64,000 bases of DNA from Natrarchaeobius chitinivorans (GTDB lineage Archaea; Halobacteriota; Halobacteria; Halobacteriales; Natrialbaceae): contig NZ_REGA01000012.1 of assembly GCF_003841505.1 (NCBI RefSeq), forward strand, positions 1 through 64,000, written 5' to 3'. Below are positions 35,762 through 44,169 of this stretch, piece after piece; position 1 is the stretch's first letter, and each line of letters begins with the position of its first letter. Both the position numbers and the translations under genes were made by a program. The notes beneath the pieces are model-generated. The model was not told the origin of the DNA, did no database searches, and was given only the letters and a program-made list of their open reading frames with translations.

Positions 35762-36141
35762 TCGCTGGAACAACACAGCGTCCCCACGGGTTGATTCGCG
35801 GCCTGCACCCGCATGGAAGTCTAATACGCACCCCATACCGTTCAGCTTCGATGGACTGTCCGGTCAGACGGTCTGTTGGAACCGATTACTGGTAGGGAGT
35901 CTCGGAGGAGTTCCCGTACGAAGAACGCGACCCACTGTGGAAGGCCGGGCTTTGGAATCTCCGATCGGCTATGCGACTCCCTATGACTTCACCGATACGT
36001 CGTTCCGACAGACCCGTCACTCCCGACGAATGAGGCGGATAACAGCCCGCCCCATACGAATCGCTGTACCGATGTACCGGCGCACCCGCGACCCTGGGGC
36101 GGGTGTGCCGACAATGACGGACAGCAGTACAGCAAACCGTC
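35762..36141. other. Intergenic region with family B repeat
   Basis: Up to 35836 this may include an extended otsA start. 35837-36050 holds no gene I can support. A family B repeat occupies 36052-36144. Confidence 0.45.
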
Positions 36142-36144
36142 TCA
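36052..36144. repeat. Family B palindromic repeat, 93 bp
   Basis: From CCATACGAATCGCTGTACCG to AGCAAACCGTCTCA. GGCGCACCCGCG pairs with GGCGGGTGTGCC. The right end carries a small internal duplication (ACAGCAG TACAGCAA). On the minus strand it opens TGAGACGGTTTGCTG, whose TGA is the stop codon of the zinc-ribbon gene. Confidence 0.75.
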
Positions 36145-36318
36145 GTAGTAGTAGAGCTCGAGTTCGTGCCCGCAGTCTCGACAGACGGTTTCGCGTCCTT
36201 GCAATCGGTTCGAGTCGCTCTCTTCGTCGATTCCGGGCCCAGGCGGAACCGACGCGTTCACGATTCCACCACAGGCGGGGCACCCGACGTGCATCGCCGC
36301 ACGGTTCGACTTCGACAT
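36142..36318 (-). CDS. Zinc-ribbon microprotein (58 aa)
   Basis: A 58-residue open frame from ATG 36318 to TGA 36142-36144: MSKSNRAAMHVGCPACGG, a Gly/Pro/Asp/Glu loop, then ETVCRDCGHELELYYY. CPAC and CRDC form a two-knuckle zinc ribbon. Haloarchaea encode many such one-domain proteins; functions are mostly unknown. Its stop codon is the first codon of a family B repeat. It is divergent from the SCO operon. Confidence 0.75.
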   Translation of the reverse strand: MSKSNRAAMHVGCPACGGIVNASVPPGPGIDEESDSNRLQGRETVCRDCGHELELYYY

Positions 36319-36521
36319 GTCCGTAAGATAGACGACACCGTTCGATAGTTATACCAGCCGTACTATCCGGTTGCAGATCGTTTCGAATCGTTCGTCCTTC
36401 GTACGGTCGGATTTACCGATCGGACGAGCGGCGGTTTCGAGGCGGCGAGTTCGCTCGAGCGGCCGAACGGTTCGAAACGCGAACCAACGAACCTTTGATC
36501 GTCCCAGCCGAGACGTCGAGT

Positions 36522-37250
36522 ATGGAACGACGGACGTATCTTCACTCGCTGGGGGCCGCGGGAATCGCGGGGATCGCAGGCTGTCTCGACGACGTCCCCC
36601 TCGTCGGCGGTGACAGCCGAACCGTCCTCGGGCCGCCGGACGAAAGGCGGGGGGACCCGATTCATCCGACCCACGGCGACGAGTTCCCCTCGTTTACGCT
36701 CCCGGATCCGCTGGCGGACGAGACCGTCTCGCTCGAGGACGTCACCGGCGACCGGGCGTTTCTGATGACGTACTTCTTTACCGCCTGTCCGGACGGTGCC
36801 TGTCCCGCATTGCTGTTGCGACTCCGTCGGACGCAAGCAGACGCGATCGAACGGGGATACGACGACGACATCGCGTTGCTCGCGATGACCTTCGATCCCG
36901 AGCGGGACACGCCGGAGGTCATAGAGGAGTACGCCGGCCAGCAAGGGGTCGACCACGAGGCGGACAACTGGCACTTCCTTCGCCCGGAAAGCTACGAGGA
37001 GGGGAAGCAACTGCTCGACGACACGTTCGGGATGCCGATCCAGCGTATCGAAGACTCTGACGACCACGACCACGACGATTCCGAAGACGACCACGACCAC
37101 GGCGAGTACACGTTCGAACATTTCAACCTGGTGATGCTCGTCAACCACGACGGGGTCGTCGAGCGGGCCTACCCCAACGCAGTCGATCAACGGGAGGCGG
37201 TCAGCATCGAAACGATCGTCGAGGACGCCAGAACGGTCGCACAACGATAA
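36522..37250 (+). CDS. SCO1/SenC-family copper-thiol lipoprotein
   Basis: 242 residues, first of a three-gene operon. The signal segment RTYLHSLGAAGIAGIAGC with Cys21 is a twin-arginine-like lipobox, so it is probably membrane-anchored outside the cell. The thioredoxin fold has TYFFTACPDGACP (Cys89, Cys94), MTFDPERDTPEVIEEYA and NLVMLVNHDGVVERAY. SCO proteins normally have CxxxC; here one extra residue separates the cysteines. A His/Asp cluster (HDHDDSEDDHDHGEYTFEH) near 190-207 could bind copper. It likely helps copper delivery or thiol chemistry. Confidence 0.85.
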   Translation: MERRTYLHSLGAAGIAGIAGCLDDVPLVGGDSRTVLGPPDERRGDPIHPTHGDEFPSFTLPDPLADETVSLEDVTGDRAFLMTYFFTACPDGACPALLLRLRRTQADAIERGYDDDIALLAMTFDPERDTPEVIEEYAGQQGVDHEADNWHFLRPESYEEGKQLLDDTFGMPIQRIEDSDDHDHDDSEDDHDHGEYTFEHFNLVMLVNHDGVVERAYPNAVDQREAVSIETIVEDARTVAQR

Positions 37251-37252
37251 TC

Positions 37253-37804
37253 ATGCGCCGACGGGAGATCATCGCCGGCATCGGAAGTGCGGGTGTCGTC
37301 GTCGGAGCCGGTGCACTCGCCGTCGTCGGCGTCCCGTCCGGTGACGATCTGTTCGGCACGGACCGGGAGTACGATCCGCTCGAGATCGAAACGGTCGACG
37401 CGCCGGGAAGCGAGGCTGGTGAGGTTCTCGTTCCGCCGGGCGATCGGGTTGCGTTCGTCGACATCTTCGGCACCTGGTGTCCACCCTGTATCGAACAGAT
37501 GCCGGCACTGGCCGAGGCGAACGAGCGCGTCAGCGACGACGTGCTCTTTCTGTCGGTGACCAACGAATCGGTCGGCGAGAACGGCGCGATCACCGAGGAC
37601 GAACTCGTCGAGTGGTGGAACGACCACGACGGGAACTGGACGCTGGGACTCGATCCGACGGCAGAGCTGACCGAACGGTATCTGGCCGGCGGCTATCCGA
37701 CCGCCGTCGTCATCGACGCCTCCGGTCGAGTACACTGGTCGGACGACGGGGTCAAGACGGCGGACGAACTCGTCAGTCGAATAACGGACGCCCAGGAGGA
37801 GTAA
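37253..37804 (+). CDS. TlpA/ResA-like thioredoxin-fold protein
   Basis: 183 residues. An N-terminal MRRREIIAGIGSAGVVVGAG signal-anchor directs it outside. DIFGTWCPPCIEQMPAL has the WCPPC active site (Cys76, Cys79), and GGYPTAVVIDASGRV contains the cis-Pro. It would reduce or hand on thiols, receiving electrons through the CcdA protein encoded next. It follows the SCO gene by 2 nt. Confidence 0.88.
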   Translation: MRRREIIAGIGSAGVVVGAGALAVVGVPSGDDLFGTDREYDPLEIETVDAPGSEAGEVLVPPGDRVAFVDIFGTWCPPCIEQMPALAEANERVSDDVLFLSVTNESVGENGAITEDELVEWWNDHDGNWTLGLDPTAELTERYLAGGYPTAVVIDASGRVHWSDDGVKTADELVSRITDAQEE

Positions 37805-37805
37805 G

Positions 37806-38480
37806 ATGCTCGACGCACCGCTCGTACTGACGCTCGCGTTCGCGTTACAGGCCGGTTTCATCACGTTCTTCTCGCCGTGTGCCTATCCGCTGTTGCCCGG
37901 TTACGTCGGCTTTTACGTCAGTCAGACCGAGGGGAAAGAGCCGTCGCTCGGCGGAGCGCTGGGTCGAGGGATGATCGCCGGTGCCGGCGTTCTCCTCACG
38001 CTCGCCGTCCTCTTCGGGGCGGCGTTCTGGGTCGGTCACTCGACGATTACGAACGTCACCCTGTTCGAGCCCATCGTCGGCGCGCTTCTCGTGATCTTCG
38101 GTGTCCTCGTGGTGTTCGACCGCGCTCCCTCGGTGTCGATCGCGCTCCCGAAACGGCGTTCGGGCCTCCTCGGGTTCGGGATATTCGGCGTCGGCTACGC
38201 GCTGGCCGCCGCAGGCTGCGTCGCACCGCTTTTCGGCACGGTGGTCGCGAGCGCCCTCTCGTACCCGACGGTGCCGGCGATGTTGATCGTCGGAACCTAC
38301 GTCGGCAGCGTCGTCGCGTTGATGGTCTCACTGACCGTCGCGACGGGAATGGGGCTCGTCGCCAGCACCGGGACGCTTATGGCCTACAGTCACCACCTCA
38401 AACGAATCGCAGGGGGAGTCATGATCGTCGCCGGGCTCGGTCAGTTGTACCTCGCGATCTTCGTCCTCGACGTGATCTGA
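37806..38480 (+). CDS. ccdA: CcdA-like thiol-disulfide transporter
   Basis: 224 residues, six predicted membrane helices. AGFITFFSPCAYPLLPGYVGFYVSQ (Cys25; read in two parts) and AAAGCVAPLFGTVV (Cys138) are the two half-repeats with redox-active cysteines that carry electrons across the membrane in the DsbD/CcdA family. It starts 1 nt after the TlpA-like gene. Together, the three genes form an extracytoplasmic reduction module, usually serving cytochrome c or copper-oxidase maturation. Confidence 0.9.
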   Translation: MLDAPLVLTLAFALQAGFITFFSPCAYPLLPGYVGFYVSQTEGKEPSLGGALGRGMIAGAGVLLTLAVLFGAAFWVGHSTITNVTLFEPIVGALLVIFGVLVVFDRAPSVSIALPKRRSGLLGFGIFGVGYALAAAGCVAPLFGTVVASALSYPTVPAMLIVGTYVGSVVALMVSLTVATGMGLVASTGTLMAYSHHLKRIAGGVMIVAGLGQLYLAIFVLDVI

Positions 38481-38546
38481 CGATCCGTCGTGCGTCCAAA
38501 TCCCGTTAGCCCCGCTTTCTTCGGCCGACGGTGAACCCCACAGGGC

Positions 38547-38741
38547 GTGACTGCCGTCCGGTGTCCCAGTTGTCTCGAGGACGAACGCACGGAACTCGAG
38601 CGTATCGTGACGGATTCGGGACTCAAGCGAACGTTCGAGTGTCGAAACTGCGGTCATCGCTGGGCGGTCTTTTTCTATAGTAACAACTGCAACGATGTAC
38701 ACACCCATCGCCGAACAGTCTGGCGATCCGGTGTGCAATGA
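38547..38741 (+). CDS. Zinc-ribbon protein with tail added by a family A element
   Basis: From GTG 38547: TAVRCPSCLEDERTELERIV, then FECRNCGHRWAVFF. CPSC and CRNC form a zinc ribbon of TFIIS-like spacing. The original stop codon TAG is split: its TA (38676-38677) is the target of the family A element at 38678. Reading now continues for YSNNCNDVHTHRRTVWRSGVQ-like residues (21 in all) to 38741. With the element removed the protein would end at ...WAVFF, 43 residues. Whether the longer form is stable is unknown. Confidence 0.6.
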   Translation: MTAVRCPSCLEDERTELERIVTDSGLKRTFECRNCGHRWAVFFYSNNCNDVHTHRRTVWRSGVQ

Positions 38742-38757
38742 CGTGCAGTGGCTACTA
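38678..38757. mobile_element. Family A palindromic element, 80-bp copy in a stop codon
   Basis: TAGTAACAACTGCAACGATG to GACGTGCAGTGGCTACTA, flanked by TA (38676-38677 and 38758-38759). It differs from the copy at 12047 by a handful of bases, some of them compensatory (CTGCAACG/CGTGCAG), which suggests the stem is maintained. Confidence 0.85.
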
Positions 38758-38833
38758 TAGGTAGCTCGATTTCAAGACCCAGCATCGGCAAGTCAGGTGT
38801 GTATCCGGCCGGCGGACGAACGGTAACCGAGTG

Positions 38834-39256
38834 ATGTATCACGACCTCTTGCTCGCGACCGACGGGAGTGACGGCGCTCGGCGTGCGACTCAACACGCGG
38901 TATCACTCGCGAACCGTCTCGACGCGACCGTCCACGTCCTCTCGGTCGTCGAGGAGGGCCCTCACAGTTCCGAAAAGCGCGACGAACTCCGATCCGACCC
39001 CGAACAGGAAGCGACCGAAGCCGTCGAAGCGGCCGAACGGGTCGCGACCGCCGAAGGCGTCGACGTGACGACGGCGATCCGAAGCGGTGTCCCACAGGAG
39101 GAGATACTCGACGCTGCAGACGCCACCGGCGCCGATCTGATCGTCGTCGGAACGGTCGGTCGGACAGGTCTCGATCAGTTGATCGTCGGGAGCGTCGCGG
39201 AGGAGGTCGTGCGTCACGCCACGGTTCCCGTCGTGACGGTCAGGGAAAATCCCTGA
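38834..39256 (+). CDS. Universal stress protein UspA family
   Basis: 140 residues. MYHDLLLATDGSDGARRA and IVVGTVGRTGLDQLIVGSVAEEVVRHATVPV show the UspA fold with its ATP-binding G-2x-G-9x-G(S/T) pattern (GTVGRTGLDQLIVGSV). Such proteins act as small ATP-binding stress or regulatory subunits. ATG 38834 is preceded by an in-frame GTG; the ATG gives the usual family start. Confidence 0.92.
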   Translation: MYHDLLLATDGSDGARRATQHAVSLANRLDATVHVLSVVEEGPHSSEKRDELRSDPEQEATEAVEAAERVATAEGVDVTTAIRSGVPQEEILDAADATGADLIVVGTVGRTGLDQLIVGSVAEEVVRHATVPVVTVRENP

Positions 39257-39341
39257 CGGTTCTCGCCGGTTTCGACCCCTCGTAGGTCTGGTGTGACGGG
39301 TTTCCGATGGAATCGAAAACGGGTCCCAACCTCACCGGAGC

Positions 39342-39427
39342 TGATACGGATTACTGTACCGATGTCTCGGCACACCCGCGATCCGGACGGCGGGTGCGCC
39401 GGCAATGACGGACAGCAAACCGTATGG
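39342..39427. repeat. Family B palindromic repeat, 86 bp
   Basis: TGATACGGATTACTGTACCG to GACAGCAAACCGTATGG, core GGCACACCCGCG / CGGGTGCGCCGG. It lies about 90 bp after uspA and before the Bat-like gene; here the TGA end does not coincide with a stop codon. Confidence 0.78.
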
Positions 39428-39581
39428 GACACCGATCGCTGAACTCGAGGGCCGACCCCAATCGAAATCGAGTACTACCCGTGAGTATCGAACCGATAAT
39501 TTTCCCACTCGACGGAAAATCGGAACCCACCGTGGCCGCCCGTCTCGAGTCAGTTCTCGCGGAATCAGGGGTGAGCATCCG

Positions 39582-42500
39582 GTGAGCGACAGCGCTACGG
39601 CCGCCGTTTCCGACGTGTACAACGTCCTCGCCGTCGGCGAATCGGTGGCGATCGAAGACACCGTCGACGTCCTCGAGTCGGCGTTCGGTCACGAATCGCT
39701 GTGGCACGAACGGACGACAGTTGAGGCGCGGGAACGCCTGCGTTCGACCGAGATCCACTGTGTCGTCTGCGAGTTCGATCCGTCAAAAATCGACTCGACG
39801 TTCGAGGACCTCGCGGCGTACGCGGGCGAGGTTCCGATCGTGGCCGTTACGGATGGAACGTCGTCGGGGGCGGCGATCGAAGCGGGCGCAACGGACGTCA
39901 TCGAGTCGACCGACGCCCGGCCGGTCGTCGCCGCTCGCGTCGAGAACGCGGCCAGCGGATACCGCCGCGTCGACGAGCGACCTGATCGGCGATACCGATC
40001 GATCCTCGAGAACGCCGACGCGGTCGTCGTGGTCCTCGAGACAGACGGAACGGTGACGTACGCCAGTTCGGCCGCCGAAAGTCGAACTGGATACACCCCC
40101 GACGAACTCGAGCGAACGCCAGTTACGCGACTCGTCCACGCCGACGACCGCGAGCGCGTTCGCGAGACGCTCGCCCGGGTCAGCGAATCTCCCCTCGGCT
40201 CGAGCGAGAGGGTCGACGTCCGGGTTCGGGCGGACGACGGGACGTGGCCGCTTTCCGAACTGACCGTCGTCAACCGCCTCGACGATCCCCTCATCGAGGG
40301 CCTCGTCGGAACCGTCTCGGAAGCGGTGGCAACGAACGACGCACTCGAGACGGCGATCGACCGGCTTCGCGATCCGGTGTGTACACTGGGGACGGAGTTC
40401 GAAGTGGTGTACGCAAACGAGGCTGCAGGGCAGTTGTTCGACGCGGAGCCACAGCGAGGAACTGCCGTCTGGAACGCCGTTCCGGACGCGGTCCGTTCGG
40501 TCTTTCGAGAGCGGCTTCGAGAGGCGAACGCGAGCGGGGAACCCCTCGAGTTCGAAACCACGCATCCCCAGTTCGCAGGTCGAATCGTGGTTTCGGTCTT
40601 CCCGGGAGAAGACGGAGTCTCGATACACGCGCGGGAATCGACTGGCGACGACGTTCCGGACGAATCTCACCGCGAGGCAGACCGTCTCGACCTCCTCGAG
40701 TCGACGATCGACGCTCTCGGTGACGGCGTGGCTGTCCTCGAGGGTGCGTCGATCCACCTGGCGAACGGGGCCCTGTTCGAACTGACCGGGGCCGAGCGGC
40801 TGATCGGCCGGGAGATCGACGAGGTGTTCGACGACGAACTCGCCGCGGCGGTACGCGACCGACTGGAATCGCCCGCCGTCAGGTGGATGGAACCGGTGTC
40901 TGGGACGCTCACGACCGGCGACGATCGGCCGGTCGACGTGTTCGTGACGCCGTTTTCCGACCGCGACGGGGCGGTCTGCGTGGTCCGGGATCGACGGCGC
41001 TCGGGAGCAACGCTGCGTTCGGCCGTCACCGACGTGCTCGGAGAACTCCGCCACGTCGAGACTATCTCCGGGATCCACCGGTCGGTCGTCGACGCCGTTC
41101 TCACCGCCACGGGTGGTGTGTTCGTCGGCTGGTACCGACTCGCTGGCGACCGACTCGAACCCGTTGCGGTTTCGACGGCCGACTCGAGGCCGAGACCCGA
41201 CCCGCCGCCGGTGTCGGTAGACGGCACGCGGATCGAGGGCGTTCTCGAGGACGATGGCGCAGTCGTCACCGATCCATCGATTTCGGAACCACTCCTCGCA
41301 AGCGCGGGCGTTCGTGCCGACCGCGTCCTCGCCCTCCCGATAGACGACGAGAACCTGATCCTCGCAACCAGCACGGAACCGCTGGCGTTCGAATCCCTCG
41401 ATCTCGGCCCGATCGAGGCCCTCGCGGACGCGGCGTCGATCGCACTCCACTCGCTCGAGAGCCGTCTGCAGATCCGGGAGTTCGACTACGAACGGGAGCG
41501 ATTCGAAACGCTCGTCGACCGGTACGATCGCCTTCGAGCCGACGAGCGAGCGATGCTGACTGCGGAGACGAAAGCCGACGTCGACCGATTGCTGTGTGAA
41601 GCGGTTGCCTCGTTGACGTCCGCCGAATCCACCGGATCGATCGCGCTGGCGACGGTCGGACGGGTCGACACGGGAGGCGATGCGATCACGCCGTCTACCT
41701 GGGCCGGCGACGACGCCGAGTTCCTCACCTCGGTGACGATTCCGGCCGACGTGGGCGGAGACGACGAAACCGACGCGCCTTCGAACCGGCCCGAGCCAAC
41801 CGTGATCGCGGACCTCGAACGCGTTCGAGACGAGCCACCCGACGAACGGTCGGAGTGGAAACGCGAGGCCCTCAGACGCGGGCTCCGATCCGTGCTGTGG
41901 GTGCCGATCGAGTACGAGGGATTTCGGTACGGAACGCTGATCGCATTCGCGGATCGCCCGTCGTCGTTCGACGATCGGACGCGAGAGATCTGCCGACACC
42001 TGACGACGGTCGCCGCCTGTGCGATCGTCGCGATCGAACGGAAACGCGCGTTGCTCTCCGAGGCCACCGTCGAACTCGAGGTGGTCCTCCGCGACCCCGA
42101 GGAACCGCTGTCGACGATCGCACACCACCTGGGCGGCCCCGTCGAGGTCCGAGCAGCCGTCCCTCGGTCGTCGGGCGGATCGACCGTCTACTGTACGGTC
42201 CCCGGCGACGGCCCGCTCCAGTCGGCGACCGAAGCGATCGACGCCGTCGAATCGACGCGCCGACTCGACGCCGACTCGATCGACGCTCCGGTCGAGTTCG
42301 TCCTCAATACGCCGACGATAGCCGAGAAAATCGCGGATTACGGGGGCACGATTCGGTCGATCACCCCCGTCGACGACCGAACGAGAATCGTCCTCGAACT
42401 ACCGAACGCCGTTGCGGTTCGCCCGTTCGTTCGGATGCTCGATCGAACGTATCGAGGGGCGGAACTGCTCGCTCGGCGGGAACGGGACCGATCCGGCCCC

Positions 42501-42728
42501 CAGGCCCGGACGTTCGACGCCGAATTGCGGGATCGACTCTCCGAACGACAACTGCGAACGCTCGAGGCGGCGTACTACGGCGGATTCTTCGAGTGGCCGC
42601 GGGAAAGCACGGGCGAGGAGATCGCACAGTCCCTCGGCGTCTCCCAGCCGACGTTTAGCCGCCACTCGCGTCTGGCACAGCGAAAACTGTTCGAATTGCT
42701 GTTCGACCGACGAGTGAGCGAGGAGTGA
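39582..42728 (+). CDS. Large PAS/GAF Bat-type regulator
   Basis: 1048 residues from GTG 39582. In order: a receiver-like domain without a full phosphorylation pocket (~5-125), three PAS-like domains (~140-255, ~260-350 and ~365-465; RYRSILENADAVVVVLETDG, TIDALGDGVAVLEGASIHLANG), two GAF domains (~475-620 and ~640-800; VFVGWYRLAGDRLEPVAVS, RSVLWVPIEYEGFRYGTLIAFA), the Bat region (~800-950) and HTH_10 (LSERQLRTLEAAYYGGFFEW, QSLGVSQPTFSRHSRLAQ). It is a cytoplasmic multi-sensor transcription factor; ligands are unknown. The stop TGA opens a family B repeat. The frame extends upstream through repeat DNA, which supports the GTG start. Confidence 0.85.
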   Translation: MSDSATAAVSDVYNVLAVGESVAIEDTVDVLESAFGHESLWHERTTVEARERLRSTEIHCVVCEFDPSKIDSTFEDLAAYAGEVPIVAVTDGTSSGAAIEAGATDVIESTDARPVVAARVENAASGYRRVDERPDRRYRSILENADAVVVVLETDGTVTYASSAAESRTGYTPDELERTPVTRLVHADDRERVRETLARVSESPLGSSERVDVRVRADDGTWPLSELTVVNRLDDPLIEGLVGTVSEAVATNDALETAIDRLRDPVCTLGTEFEVVYANEAAGQLFDAEPQRGTAVWNAVPDAVRSVFRERLREANASGEPLEFETTHPQFAGRIVVSVFPGEDGVSIHARESTGDDVPDESHREADRLDLLESTIDALGDGVAVLEGASIHLANGALFELTGAERLIGREIDEVFDDELAAAVRDRLESPAVRWMEPVSGTLTTGDDRPVDVFVTPFSDRDGAVCVVRDRRRSGATLRSAVTDVLGELRHVETISGIHRSVVDAVLTATGGVFVGWYRLAGDRLEPVAVSTADSRPRPDPPPVSVDGTRIEGVLEDDGAVVTDPSISEPLLASAGVRADRVLALPIDDENLILATSTEPLAFESLDLGPIEALADAASIALHSLESRLQIREFDYERERFETLVDRYDRLRADERAMLTAETKADVDRLLCEAVASLTSAESTGSIALATVGRVDTGGDAITPSTWAGDDAEFLTSVTIPADVGGDDETDAPSNRPEPTVIADLERVRDEPPDERSEWKREALRRGLRSVLWVPIEYEGFRYGTLIAFADRPSSFDDRTREICRHLTTVAACAIVAIERKRALLSEATVELEVVLRDPEEPLSTIAHHLGGPVEVRAAVPRSSGGSTVYCTVPGDGPLQSATEAIDAVESTRRLDADSIDAPVEFVLNTPTIAEKIADYGGTIRSITPVDDRTRIVLELPNAVAVRPFVRMLDRTYRGAELLARRERDRSGPQARTFDAELRDRLSERQLRTLEAAYYGGFFEWPRESTGEEIAQSLGVSQPTFSRHSRLAQRKLFELLFDRRVSEE

Positions 42729-42811
42729 TACGGTTTACTGTACGTCATTACCGGAGCGACCGCGGGACGGCGCCCGGTCGCTCCGGTAAACAGTTACAGC
42801 AATCCGTATGA
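42726..42811. repeat. Family B palindromic repeat, 86 bp, followed by a degenerate copy
   Basis: TGATACGGTTTACTGTACG to CAGTTACAGCAATCCGTATGA, with the stem GGAGCGACCG...CGGTCGCTCC. TGA is the stop of the Bat-type gene. A second, worn copy begins at the last TGA (42809; TGAGACGGTCTGCGATCCG) and fades out near 42870. Confidence 0.82.
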
Positions 42812-43210
42812 GACGGTCTGCGATCCGTCATCGCCGGCCGGGGGCGACCCACCAGTAAATCGGTACACACGGACTCTCCGGTACAGACACGATTGTACTG
42901 GGCCATCGCTGACGGTTGTGCCTACGAGTCGATCGACCGGTTGTATTCAGCCTGACTTTCAGGTCAGTCGCCCCGTTTATCAGGCTATTACTGACTGGTC
43001 GAGAGGGATTTCAACGAGTAACTGGGTGTTTCTTTCTCGGACGAACGGTCTCGATTTCGGACGGATGAATCAGTATTGAGCGACGATCACCGACGACTTT
43101 GCTGTATAGCCCCTCCGACCATGTGGCTACGCTCTAATCAACCGTTTAATGAGTGAATCCACGGTAACGACCGATTACGCAGCGTTCTCGTCACGCGGAG
43201 AGGTGATTCG
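42729..43210. other. Long intergenic region between two Bat-type genes
   Basis: The first ~140 bp are family B repeats. 42870-43210 has no recognisable gene; TTTAATGAG at 43143-43151 is a possible promoter element, about 60 nt before the GTG start of the next gene. Confidence 0.4.
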
Positions 43211-43909
43211 GTGAGCATCGAACTCGCCGAGACGAACGGCGATCGAACGACGTTGCAATCCCAGGCGGACGGCGGGATCGTCGCACAGGTCCGCCTCGAC
43301 CACAGCGACCTCGTCTTGCGACCGACACTCGAACGCGCCCCCGACGTCACCGTCAAACCGGAGTACTGGACGACCCTCGAGACCGGGCGGACGCTCCTGT
43401 TCGTGACTGCGCACGCTGACGAATTCGGCGGCCTCGAGGCCGCACTCGAAACCGATCCGACGGTCCGGGAGCCGATACTGGTCGACCGATATCCGGACAG
43501 ACGCGTCTACCGGGTTACGCTGACCGACCGCGCGCTGACGTTCACCGCGAGCGCCGCCGAAGTCGGCGGTCGACTGCTCGAGGTCACGAGTTCTCGAGAC
43601 GGGTGGCTCGCCCAGTTTCGGTTCCCGAGTCGTGACGCGCTCGTGGCGTTCAACGAGATCTGTCGCGACGACGGCATCTCCGTGTCGGTCGAGCACTTGC
43701 GCGTCTCCGACGACGGCGACGACGGCGTCGTTACGCTGACCGAAAAGCAACAGACCCTCCTCGCGGTCGCTTACGAAGAGGGGTACTTCGACGTTCCGCG
43801 GGGGATCTCACAGGACGAACTCGCGGATCGACTCGGCGTCTCCAAGTCGGCGATCTCCCAGCGACTTCGGCGAGCGATTCGCGAACTCTGTACGGCTTCG
43901 CTCACGTGA
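43211..43909 (+). CDS. Bat-type HTH_10 regulator
   Basis: 232 residues from GTG 43211. The N-terminal ~165 residues are the Bat-associated ligand-binding-like region (LVLRPTLERAPDVTVKPEYW, LLFVTAHADEFGGLEAALE), and the C terminus is HTH_10 (LTEKQQTLLAVAYEEGYFDV, ELADRLGVSKSAISQRLRR). It lacks PAS and GAF domains, so any signal is sensed by the N-terminal region itself. Its TGA stop begins a family B-type end. Confidence 0.85.
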   Translation: MSIELAETNGDRTTLQSQADGGIVAQVRLDHSDLVLRPTLERAPDVTVKPEYWTTLETGRTLLFVTAHADEFGGLEAALETDPTVREPILVDRYPDRRVYRVTLTDRALTFTASAAEVGGRLLEVTSSRDGWLAQFRFPSRDALVAFNEICRDDGISVSVEHLRVSDDGDDGVVTLTEKQQTLLAVAYEEGYFDVPRGISQDELADRLGVSKSAISQRLRRAIRELCTASLT

Positions 43910-44024
43910 TGCGGATTGCTGTCTGATACGGGCCACTGTGATACGGTTTACTGTAAATCAGTACCGGCGCACCCGCGACCCGGGCGGCGGGTGCGCCGGG
44001 AGATCGGTACAGCAATCCGTATGA
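43907..44024. repeat. Nested family B repeats
   Basis: Three left ends follow each other: TGATGCGGATTGCTGTC at 43907 (TGA is the stop of the regulator), TGATACGGGCCACTG at 43924, and the complete 86-bp copy TGATACGGTTTACTGTAAATC ... GGTACAGCAATCCGTATGA at 43939-44024 with the GCGCACCCGC/GCGGGTGCGCC stem. Confidence 0.78.
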
Positions 44025-44139
44025 GAGGGATCGTCGTCCCCGAGCGGTGATCTCTCCGACGGATCGATGAACGATATGCGGCCGTGGCCCTCCGCACTCG
44101 AGGGTTCGGCCGAGCAGGTCGATAGTAAGCGGTGGAAAG

Positions 44140-44147
44140 TTTATACG
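44140..44147 (+). promoter_or_regulatory. TATA-like box of the 59-aa membrane protein gene
   Basis: TTTATACG lies 23-30 nt upstream of ATG 44170 in GC-rich DNA, the expected spacing for a leaderless haloarchaeal transcript. Confidence 0.55.
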
Positions 44148-44169
44148 TACGACACGTATTCGTGCAGGT

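Noticed and set aside
39405-39581. Earlier start for the large Bat-type regulator
   Set aside because: This part overlaps the end of a family B repeat and encodes basic, low-quality sequence; GTG 39582 opens the acidic protein.
39783-42128. 781-codon minus-strand frame opposite the large Bat-type regulator
   Set aside because: Only Arg-rich text without domains; the plus strand encodes recognisable PAS, GAF and HTH_10 domains.
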